DNA from: Sarcocystis neurona
Taxonomy: Eukaryota; Apicomplexa; Conoidasida; Eucoccidiorida; Sarcocystidae
Length of the DNA stretch: 64,000 nucleotides
NCBI GenBank assembly: GCA_000727475.1
Contig: KL647292.1
Location: 5,003,162 to 5,067,161 of the forward strand
Direction of reading: 5' to 3'
Shown: piece after piece, positions 11,601-21,539 of the stretch
How the letters are laid out: each line of letters starts with the position of its first letter
Numbering within the stretch: position 1 is the first letter of the stretch
The notes under the pieces: model-generated
Told to the model about the DNA's origin: nothing
The model's database searches: none
What the model saw: only the letters and a program-made list of their open reading frames with translations
Translations under genes and position numbers: made by a program

Positions 11601-14600
11601 GCCGGGGTTGAATGCTGCCTCGCTCACGCGTTTGTTTTCGAAAACAAGAGTGCCGTCAGCAGCAGCCCCGGAGAAAGCGAAGAAGCGGGGACTTGTTGGT
11701 GCCGAGGAGAACACGCACAAAATCCTAGACAGCAGACGCGCACAAAATATTGCGATTGTCCTCGCGAGGTTGCCCTTTTCCACGGAGGTGAGGTTGACGA
11801 AAATTTCCGCAGGTGTGTATATTCGTATGGAGCGCCATTGAGTCTTTCGAGATATTCGTCGCAGACAGGCGCTTGTAATGAGGTACTCAAGAGCCTTACT
11901 TTCCCCAAAGGCGCTTCGTCAAAGTAGAGTTTGTGGAATACCCTTCACAATGTAGAAGAAAGAGACCTTGGCATTACGCTCATACACACGTCGCTACAGC
12001 AGAGACCGCGAGAACGGCAGTAGAAGGTGGCAATCCAGGACCCGAAGTCGTGTCCTGCATGAGGTCACCTCTGTAAGTTTGTTTATAGAAATCTTGGTGA
12101 TTTTGTTACCCTTTTGGAGCGACGCTTGTAAAGCTGTGGTTCCTCGAAATAACACTTACCTTGCGCTTCTTGCAACACCCGTTAGAGAGTGAACCGGTAG
12201 GAGATAGCGTTCGCGTAACTTTCCACTGACGTAATGACGGCTTCGTGTGAGGTATGCCACTGGTCCTAGTACTGTTAGTACTACCACTGGCAGCACTACC
12301 ACTGACACTCCTAGTACTGTTACTACGACTAACATTACCACTACTACTATTAAACTATTTACTATTACTACTACTACTACTGCTATACTACCACTTCTGC
12401 TGTTAGTACACTGCCGTTACTACTGCTACTATGCTACTATTACTACTATACGACTACTCTTCCGATTCGTGAAGTTGCTACATTTTTTGTTAGCTAACGC
12501 CTTGGCTTGAATTGGGATCTGCAGCCGCGTTGTGAAACCTCGTGGGTCCTCGAATTGACTGCGCTCTCAGCGTCTGGCTTACGGTAGCCGCATGAAAGGG
12601 ACTGTATTCTGCTGCGCTTAAGAGTTGTAGCAGTGCTTCAGCGACAAGTGCGCAGGCGAGGTTTATGGTGGACTGGGCGTTCTGATGAAGAAGCAGTTAC
12701 GTGAATCAAAGGACCGGATGGTGACATCCACAGCGTGTAGGACCTGGAAAAAATTCACGAGTAGACTCTTGTTTTCTGATGATTGACAGGATCAACATAT
12801 GCCGCAGTCAAGAGTCATTTGAGCGTCTGCACTGGGGCGCTGTTCGGCTTTGTGAACACGAAAGGTCTAGAACTAGCAGCAGCTCTGTAGAGGCCGGCGG
12901 TATACCCCTTGCAGTCTAGGGGTGGAAATGTGAAGTATTACATAAATGCTGTATAAGGTTTTCATAGACCGTGTGTGCTCCAGAATTCCCCAGCGCATTC
13001 GCGCACGCGCTGTGTGCATTTCCGACGCAGAAGCATCCCCGCCCTCCGTGCTGCGTGACAAAGCCCTATGGCTACAGTGGATAATTATTAGAAGAGCACG
13101 TTTCACGTATTCGTCTCAAAGGCTTCTTGCTTTGTTGGCACGCGGAGCGCGTCCACAGGCCGTGTACGAAATCACACTGTCGTTGCCACGTTTGCAGGAG
13201 CTCGCGATGAAGCTTCGTTTGATCAGTACTGAAGACATGAACTTGGATCTGCTGCAGAAGGTGGAGTTAGTGCTGCCCACACCGGAGGAAACGGCGGAGT
13301 TCAGGGAATATCTGAAGAAGGCGTCGGAAAGTGCCAATAGCGTCTTGCCTCTGCGGGACGTGGAAGCCAAGCTTCTGCCACTCATACCGCTATCTCGTCT
13401 CACGAACAAAACTCGAATAATGAAAACATCTCTCAATGCTCCCAAAGTTATCGAGGAGATGAATACGTCCCTCCGCCTGTTGAGCAGGGCGGCCGACGAG
13501 GTACAATCACTTTGTACGTTGTAGCTTCTCCTCGTGTATCGACTGCACAGATGAGTAGCTCCCTGCTGCTGCGTAGCGCCTTTTCGCGTAAGAAGCAGGG
13601 AATCTGCAGAACCGTCGAATAGCACTGTATAGGCTGAGATTCCACCCACACGAGGAGATTACCGCATGCGTGCTACCGCGACCAGCGGCTGCGCTCTCAC
13701 TGTGTGCACCCGAGCGGACACGTGCAGGTGTCGATGGTAAGAAGAGACGTCAGGACGTGACAACAAGGAGCAGTATAATGCAGGCGAGCCTTAGCTAGGG
13801 GAGATCAAAGTGTCACATAAACGACTTGCGAAAGACTGTGGATGTGTACGTTGAGTCGTGCGTCACTGTGGACGTGCGTAGCACAGCCTAAAGCAGCGAG
13901 GGTCTACTGCATAGGGGAACTGCACTGCCTTGTGTATTTCCTGCCCCCTTCAGGCGCGTGAGAGCAACAAATTTCGCGTGGTGCTGCAGGCGGTGTTGCA
14001 GTGGGGAAATTACGTAAACCACGGCTACCAGATGGCTGGTGCAGCGAGAGAAGTCGACGCGTCGGCCAGCACGGTGACGGGCCCCAACGACACTGCTGGA
14101 GAAGAGAAGAAGATCGCTTCAGACGGGCAGACTGCCGGCGGAGGGATGCCTGCGGAACGAGAGGGCGAGGGGAAGGCGCTTCCGATTCGAGGCTTTACCC
14201 TGCCTTCACTGTTGAAACTGATGGAGTTCAAGACGGCAGTCGACCCTAGTATGACTTCTCTTCATTTCATCCTGGTCAACTTGGTAAGCCACGCTTCTTT
14301 TCGCAGACGTCTCTTCCGCATTAGTGTCGACATGGTTTGATGCTATTGTCGGCAGCACAAGTTCACGTAGTAGTAGAAGGACTATCCGTAGTATCTACGC
14401 GGGCAGAGCGGCTCGCATACTGATAGTGGGGGGATCTCTCTGCTCTACAGAAGCGTGGTCTGTGGTGTATTCAGTAGCTCAGGAGGAAGCGGGAGGCCGT
14501 ACTGCATGCTGGAAAGCCACATGTTACTTTTTTAGAAGACTTATGAGGGCAGCGCCGTACCCTACCCGAAAGGGAATTCATCCTGGTTGTTGATGAAGTC

Positions 14601-17600
14601 AAGCGGGAGATCACGCAGAACGTCTAACGACGCGAAAGTGCTTTTGGCGGACAAGCTGACAGTCCATAGCTCCGACTCCTGCCGTACACGACGAACGAAA
14701 GCTGTGCAGAGTTGTCAGCGGGCACGTGCACTCTGATGACTTGTACAGAAATTTTTTTGCGTACGGAGCGTTTCTGCGCACAGATGGCTACGTTACCGGA
14801 CTTGAATCTACAAGATCTACCGAAAGACATGCCATCTGTAGACGCCGCTGCGCGCGTCTCGGAGGAGGCAGTGGACGCGCTCGCCGGATACCTCATTTCT
14901 GAGGCTTCGTTTATCGCGATGCAGATCAGGCAACTTGAAACGAACGGGGATCCGGTAATGACTAAAGAAGAGACCGCAATTGAGGTCCAGCGGCTACACA
15001 GGCTGCACGGCGAAATGGTTTTTGCAGTGGAAGATTTGCGGCATAAGTACGAAGATTGCAAAGCAAAGGTGGCAGATTTGGGTCGGTTTTACGGGGACGA
15101 ACCGAAGAACGCCGATGCAACAGTGGCGAAGAAAAGCGCGTGTTCTCTAAAAAAGGCGGCTAGCACCCCTTTCATCCCGGCAGCTGGCAGCGACCAAGGT
15201 GATTGTAAGGCGCAAGGAGCAGGAGGCAGCGGCACAAACGCTGGAGGACCGCCAGCCCTGCGCCAGTGGGAAGGCGGTTTATTGGAATTTTCACCCTTCG
15301 AAACTCTGGCAGCTATTCTGAAGCATTTCCGTCACACCTTGCGAGAGCTGCAAGTCAATCCTCGCAAGTACCTGGTGCTGCTGGTAGGGGAGCGTACGGA
15401 GATACAGAAGAACAGTTTGTTGAAGAGCCGTTTCGGTCAGGTGAACGTCCGATCCACTGAAAATAACAGCCGAGGTGCGGCGGCAGATCGTAAAACCGTC
15501 CCACCTCCTCGTACCCGCACTGTGGCAGTGAAGTGCATAGCGTCAGCCCCTCTCCATCCCCAGCCTCACCAAGCGAAACAAGAAGAAGCAAGAGGCAAAG
15601 CAGAAGAATCCGACGGGCACGAAGCTGTCCTCAGGACACAGAAGACTAAAGAGGACGAACTGGTAAAATTTGTCGCTGGGAAAGCTGCGGTAGCCACTGG
15701 AACTGCGGTAGGCGGCAGTACAATACAACCGGCCGCTGTTGATCTGTCCAAACAGCGACACGAAGCTAAATCGGTGTGCAGGCTGAACAGCGACGGGGAG
15801 ACGCGAGGTGCAGCGCGCGTATACACCGCCGATGGTATTAAAGGAGACGAGTGCACTGTCGGTCTCCTGGTTGATTTACAGCAGGATAATAAAGGAGACA
15901 ACAAGAACATCACGGTGGATTCCGGGCGTGGCATTTCCGTCGACAGTACTGTGTCTCAACGTCCGGTGGTCCGTGCGCAGGAGCGGGAAATTGCAGACAA
16001 TGGGTTCAGACCGCACGAAGGTTATAACGCAGGAGGACATCCGCAAGAAAAAGTGCCACATTGTGTTTTCGTGCCTTCTGCGAGCGTGCGGACGTCAGCC
16101 TCCGTTCACGCAGGCACCAGCGATGTGTGCGAGAGAACGATCGGCGAGGAAGCCTGCACTCCTCTCACGGGGTCGCGTCCGAAGACGAAAACTGAAGCCA
16201 CTTCGCAACAGGCGACGAATCCGCGGTTGCCGACACAGACGGAAAACAGCAGTAGAGGGACTGAGCACGAACTGGTAGCTTTTGGAGGTGCGCCATCGCA
16301 GAGGAGAACAGAGGCACAAAACACAGTTTTGGAAGCCGGCACCTCGCGTTGCCTGGTTGGACGTGAAAGCGAGGATGCTGACGCCCGCACTGCCGTGCCG
16401 ACTTCGTGGGTGCAGGACGCCACAGTCGACCGCTTGAAAGGAAAAATTTCTCCCGCGAAAGACGTTATCTCGCAGAAACAAGAGAAAATGAAAATTTTTG
16501 AACAAACAAGTGACAAAACTGGTAGTGCTCAGTGGCAGACTGTTGCACCGCACGTCGAGCTTCCCACAACTAGCAGCACGGCGAAGGCTTCATCGTCAGA
16601 AGCATCTATGTCTTACGTAGATGCAGATACGCGGGCAGAGGGCTGCTTGTATGGTAGTGCGTCTACGCTAACCAGGAACATGCCTTGTGATACGTACGTG
16701 TTTGGTGAGGCACTAGGCGTGCCGCCGTCTTCAGTGAAATCTTTGGATTCGTCTTTTCTTTCGTGTGAATCTGCAAAGGAAGCAGAAGATTCTCCAGTAA
16801 ATGCTTTGCACACCACAGGAGAGTTCGCGCGGTCAGAGGAGCGGCGGACAGGCATCCGGACAGATAAGGAGCGACATCTCCTGCAGCTGCCGCGCAGTGC
16901 AGTTCCTGAAATGCGAACGAAAGAAAGATCAGCGTCAGAAACACGAGTTCGTTCTGAAAGAGACTCTGCGGAACAACACTGGCTGGAGGCGCTAGCTTTT
17001 TCCCCCTCTGCAGCAGAAAGTGGTTTTCCCAGGCCCAAGAGCAGCAGCAATGCGTCTTTGTCCCCGCTGGAAGGTTTGCAGCCTGCGTTTTCAAATATGG
17101 CTTTAGCCGCCTCCATCGACAAGGCGTTGTTCGCGAGGTCACCTCTACATCAAAAGGAATGTTCTTCGAGATTAAACTCGGAGAAGGCGTCAACCGCACA
17201 TCGACTGCGTACACAAGTTGCAGCGATGAGCTCCTCCCCCCTTGAGAAAAGCGAAATAAGTTGTCATTTGAGAAGCCTTAATGTTGACGGAAAACCCTGC
17301 GGTCCGCAAATAGACAAAGTAGCAGTCCAGAGGGCTGCGTGTACACCTCTCTCGGCCGCCGTCGTAAAGGACTTGCGAGCAGACACAGTCACGCGTGGCG
17401 CAAGCACGTCGTCGCTTTTCAACAGAGCAATACACCAAGGGGAAGCGGTGAAGGTCGAAGCATTGTTGCAGTGTCGTGGAGAACTCGATGCTGCGACGTT
17501 GAGGCAAGCAATGAAGAATCACCATCTGGGTGATGAAGTTGAAGAGATTGCAGGTAGTCGTATAGCGGTCGGGGGGCCATTGAGTGCAGACCGTGTCGAT

Positions 17601-18203
17601 ACTGGCTATAAAGAGAAAGTTGACGCCGACACCGGGCACGTTAGTTCAGCCTGTTCTCGGAGTTTAGCTCGGGGCGAACAGATCGAAGGCCAGACACAAA
17701 CTACAGAAGTGGGGCCAGTGGTAGCATCTGCACTGCTCTGTAATACGATAGGAGGAGACGCAGTGAGCGCTGTAGTGCCACTTAAAATCGAAGGAGCGCC
17801 ACCTGGCTTAGCGGTCGAGATTCCGCAAATGAAGGGGGATAGTAAGGCTGGAGGAGGAGAGGTACAGGGCGGCGACCAGACCAGGAAGACGGATAAACAT
17901 AGCAGCTGCAGTCAGGAAGGGTACAGCTCAATGAATCTACCAGAAGTAAAACTGCGCCCGTCAACGCCACTCTTTAGCTGGAACAGCACCGGAGCAATGA
18001 TAGGACATGCGGCCGGCGAACGAGCCGCGCCTACGAAACAAAGACGAATTCGTTGCAGACTCAGGCAACCACCGCCTCCTATTCCTACTCTCCGTCCAAC
18101 TAGACGCAATAGTGAAACGTCAGAACCTGCGGTGAAAGTTACTCACAAGGCAGGGGGAGTGGAAAGCGTGCGGACGTATGCTGGAGGCGAAAACGGAATG
18201 TAG
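225..18203 (+). CDS. Giant apicomplexan formin (FH1-FH2 actin nucleator), multi-exon, 5' end probably outside the window
   Basis: Formins nucleate and elongate unbranched actin filaments; FH1 feeds profilin-actin to the dimeric FH2 ring. The core is firm: exons 3655-10326, 11563-11787, 13198-13500, 13954-14283 and 14784-18203 (stop TAG) join in phase 0 at GT-AG borders and read through one FH2 domain. Diagnostic pieces are HWKPLDEDKIE (10291 onward), RRAQNIAIVLARL (11731 onward), LDLLQKVELVLPTPEE, FRVVLQAVLQWGNYVN, FTLPSLLKLMEFK and PDLNLQDLPKDMPSV. FH2 is preceded by a proline-rich FH1 and followed by about 930 residues of tail. The 2224-residue exon is almost all Ala/Ser/Gly/Glu low complexity. 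Its first residues (MDECLVALKVSGNDL) faintly resemble a UBA-like helix bundle. Upstream exons to 225 are inferred and listed separately. The product would exceed 4000 residues, like the large Toxoplasma formins. I cannot say which FRM paralogue it is; a C2-like segment would favour the FRM2 type. Confidence 0.85.
1121..1158. repeat. TATATA/TATATG microsatellite in a formin intron
   Basis: Alternating TA with TATATG interruptions lies between the exons proposed to end at 731 and start at 1366. The same type recurs at 2870-2893, 3494-3506, 10379-10450 and 35723-35743, in introns or in the unresolved gap before 3655. Confidence 0.85.
8120..8280 (+). repeat. GCA-rich minisatellite coding for an alanine tract in the formin
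   Basis: A 12-bp unit close to GCCGCATCAGCA is repeated with variation about ten times, giving (A-A-S-A)n protein sequence. It is the densest of many GCA/CAG triplet runs in the 3655-10326 exon. The unbroken antisense frames along this exon (for example 7512-8459 minus) are by-products of the triplet bias. Such homopolymer-coding triplets are characteristic of eimeriid genomes. Confidence 0.85.
10112..10221 (+). other. FH1 proline-rich segment of the formin
   Basis: Two polyproline runs, PPPPPPKK and PPPPPLL, are encoded by CCG/CCC codons a few dozen residues before the FH2 start HWKPLDED. In formins such runs bind profilin and deliver actin to FH2. The segment is short, with two runs of five to six prolines, as is usual for apicomplexan formins compared with animal ones. 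Confidence 0.8.
10379..10450. repeat. TATATA microsatellite just after the FH2 exon donor site
   Basis: Two TA-rich runs (10379-10406 and 10428-10450) separated by about 20 bp lie within the intron 10327-11562, about 50 bp downstream of the GT donor. They remain open in frame and so falsely extend the formin reading frame to 10506. Confidence 0.8.
12258..12456. repeat. Degenerate ACT/TAC triplet repeat in a formin intron
   Basis: About 200 bp of imperfect (ACT)n/(TAC)n on the plus strand, such as ACTACTACTATT and ACTACTACTACTAC, lies in intron 11788-13197. An open frame of Thr residues crosses it (12247-12510) but shows no coding features beyond the triplet. Confidence 0.85.
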
Positions 18204-21200
18204 AGCTGAGGCATAGAAAGAGCATTGAAATTTCTTTTTTAACAAGTGGGGCGGCCTGAGAGAGTGACGCAAAATGTGGATCTAGTGCAACGACAGCTGC
18301 CGCCTAGTGATCTGTTGTTTATGAAGGATATGGTGGGAGGCCAGGGAACGCTTTCGACTGGTGGAAACTTGAACCCTGAGTAGCAAGACACCTTCATACG
18401 ATCGGCGATACACATTCTGGTTTCCGTACTGATATGGGCATAAGTTACAACGCTCGTGCGTGCAAATTCGTTTCTGTGCCTGAGGCGGGGGCCCTCGATG
18501 CGTGCAGCAGGTCACGACATTCACAGAATTCGCATGGGGCGCTCAACTCTGAGCCAGCTACATAAGCAGATTTTTTCCCCAGAGCCTGAAGAGAGCACGT
18601 GTGTATCCCTTCTGGGGATCTTATGGCGTGAATCCCAGCAAGTGTATGTCTCCGACTATCTCGTGTGCTCGAAATGTCGTATGCATAACACGCAGTCCAT
18701 TACACGGGAAGAATTCCCGCAGCTCAACATATTTCGCGCCCGTCGCTTGGGGTGGTCAAATACCGATTCAGTTCTATGAAAGTGAATTTTGCTCCTCATC
18801 TACAAAGAGGGCTTCGGCCGTGCCGAACTGGACACGTGTGTATCCATGCCATGTCGTGCCCACTTCGTGCTGTTCCTTCGTAACAGATTTTTCGTCCTGA
18901 TTTTCGTACACACTGTCTAATCATTCAGCTACGTGCTTCGACAGATATCAGGCAGGCTCATGCGTATGTGCCATCATGTGCTGGCAACAGGATCTGCAAA
19001 ACACAGTTGCTGCTGAGACGCTTGCGGGCTTGAGCAGGATTTGAAACTCGATGTGTGCGAAGTGTGGCAATGCCCCCGGTGGAATCTTCGCAGTTGAGTT
19101 TTTTTTTGAACAGTGCGAGACCTTCTTGCAGCCCTACACGCACTGCCTTGTCAAGTAAGCATAGATGCACTTTGTGGCCAGTGTTCGACAGCGGATCTAG
19201 ATGGAACCGTTCAGAAAGGAGAAGGGTTTCACTGGTGTTTCTGAGAAGCACCCGGTGGGGAAGAGCGACACACGTTGGTGGAATAGTCGAGAGGGAGAGG
19301 GTTAAAAAATAACGCACGTTTACGACAACGGGACGTCGCGTGAGCTGCGCCGCCTTACAGATAGTTGAGGACACGGATGAGTAATGAGATATAAATAGGG
19401 AGATTTGAACAGTGGTTTTTCCGTCAGACAAAGTCGGATGCTCTCCTGTCGTCTCTTTGGCCGTGTCTAGTCTCCTAAGCAGTATCAGCGATTCTGCGTG
19501 GAATCGCGGAAGAACGTTGTGGTTTTCAGAAGATGTGATACTCGTTCAAGTTTAAGATTTGGAGTACTCCTATAGAATTGTGTACGGCGTTGGCCTTGTC
19601 AGTCGGTTTCTTTACGAGTTGAGAGTCACGCTTGCATGACAAGCAGAAGGGCACTGTACTTTGCTTGCGACTTAAACGCGAACGATTCTTCTGGTGTTCG
19701 ACCTGCGAATTCGTCGAATGAGCCTGGCGCAGTATGTGAACGAGGTTCCTAGCGCGGCTGCTAGCCAGTTCGTAGCTTGAAGTCTACGACGAGAAGCGCG
19801 CAGGTCAACGGGGGTGGGGGGATGCGGTTGGCGTCACATGCGGTTGTCCTCAGTTTGCGCTGTGAATTGTGAATATCCGTGGAGTCGCGGGTCCTTTTGT
19901 CCCCGGGGACAGTCTTTGAAATGTACGCCGTCCCTAAATATATTTTTGTCTAACCGAGATAAGCCGCCTCAACCACGCGGTGAGTTCCGCGTAGGCGCCG
20001 ATTTGATATTATTTCAAGTGCACTTTGAACGGGACGTTACAATAAATCTCGCAACGTATATTAATCTCAGTTGAAGTGAATACCGAATACGCCCAGTTAT
20101 TGTTGCGACTTCACGCTGGATACACGACGGCTAGGTGTCATGTAACGTCCACTTGTGTCGGTGGGGAAAGTAAGGTAACAGCGCAAACAGACACACCCGT
20201 TTGCTATGTATACGTATTTCCTGCCGACCGGCCTGTGTCCAAGTGAAGTTGCCAGCTCTGTATCGCACATATATTTGCGAGGCGACGTCTCCTGTCCAAT
20301 AGTGACTAAGTCGCTGTCCCGCGCATCACTTTGAGGCTGTCTGAGAGAAGCAGCAACACCTGCAAGTTATCCCCGCTAGATTTGTTATTCTTGAACCTGC
20401 GTAGTACTTTTGTACTGCAGCGCGCCATATGTCATGTTTGTTGTTGTATACGCGTGTACAACTCGGGAACCTCGAGGCAAGATCACATCACGTACTTAGT
20501 TTTTCCAAGGAAACTGTTGGACTCAACGCCCCAACGTCAGCAGTCGATACTGCAGTAGTGACTGTGTGGGTGCGTATGTGCTGAATTTTGTTCTCGTGCT
20601 GCTGAGGATCCTCTCCATCAGCCCTGTTGCGGCTACCTAGCATGCTGACGCTTTTTACACAATGCGGCGATGTGTACGCGAGGACAGAAACTAAGGAGGT
20701 CTTCAAAACAAAAAAGTCACAGTCAACAGGCTTCATGTAGGCGGTCAGGAGAGATAGCGCTGTCAGCTTGTTACCTCCTCCCTACTGCCGCTGGTAATGA
20801 TATGCGCCTCCCACAGTCTAAACGCATACGACCGTATTACACAGTGGAAGCAAGGAAACTCCCTTACGGTCGCAACGATTCTTGTATGGCAAGCGGCCTG
20901 TGCAGAAGCACGTGCGGACGAATGGCGCAGAAATCCACATCTGGACAGACAGGTTAAGGATAGCGCACCGCGGATGTGACCGCTGTAACCTCGTGTATTA
21001 GTACGCTCCAATATAGTCACATCAAACGAAGGATCAGGCTGAAATTTTATAGCAGTGTTTGACCTTCTCAATTGGGCGCAGCAATGTGCAGGTGGAAGGT
21101 TGTCGAAAAGACGAGCTGTGCGAGCGGAATTCGCAGGAGTAGCGCCGAACCAGAAGCACTGACATATCCTCGTGCGCAGCATGCAACATGGCCTCGTGGC

Positions 21201-21539
21201 ACTAGTTCTGTGTGTCGCAAGAACATCCTCGGGCTGTATGTGCAAACATTTTGAAACGCGTGTCGTGTTCTCGTCTTGGTAAATGCCGAAGAATTAGTTC
21301 ACACAACACGTTGCCTTGTAAATTCGTGCACCTCCGCGCAAGTCTCTGCGGCATTAAGACTCACGAAGCCACACGGAATACCGTGAAGCTTTGCGTATCG
21401 AATGTTCTGCCACACAGACCTATAGATATATGCGTATATGTGTAGAGATGCTTATAGTGTGGGTGGTGTGTGCGCGTGTAGAAGATAGGTAGCTTTTTAG
21501 AAGACTTCGCCGTTGCTCGAGATATAAGCACGTTCTTCA
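18204..21539. other. 3.3-kb intergenic region between formin and kinesin
   Basis: No exon pair with good splice signals and no recognisable protein motif was found on either strand. The longest open frames (18958-19431 minus, 20763-21245 minus) are about 160 codons and lack conserved-looking segments. The region should hold the formin 3' UTR and the kinesin promoter and 5' UTR. Confidence 0.55.

Larger units (their letters stand above)
10285..15390 (+). other. FH2 domain, split over five exons, with an insertion after the GNYVN motif
   Basis: Reading order is lasso (GRKIHWKPLDEDKIE, then GTVFSE), linker, first core helix with RRAQNIAIVLARL, then ELAMKLRLISTEDMN and LDLLQKVELVLPTPEE, coiled-coil part, GNYVNHG and post region. 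The isoleucine of the QNIAI motif, equivalent to the actin-contacting Ile of yeast Bni1, is present. Between GNYVNHG (about 14004-14024) and GFTLPSLLKL (about 14190) there are about 55 extra residues rich in Ala, Gly, Asp and Glu; most formins have roughly 10 there. The C-terminal helices continue in the last exon, interrupted by a further low-complexity insert (about 15115-15260) before FSPFETLAAILKHFRHTLRE. Confidence 0.85.

Noticed and set aside
18958..19431. 157-codon minus-strand frame between formin and kinesin
   Set aside because: No domain, no partner exon with matching phase, and no distinct composition.
20763..21245. 160-codon minus-strand frame upstream of the kinesin
   Set aside because: Overlaps the expected kinesin promoter and shows no coding features.
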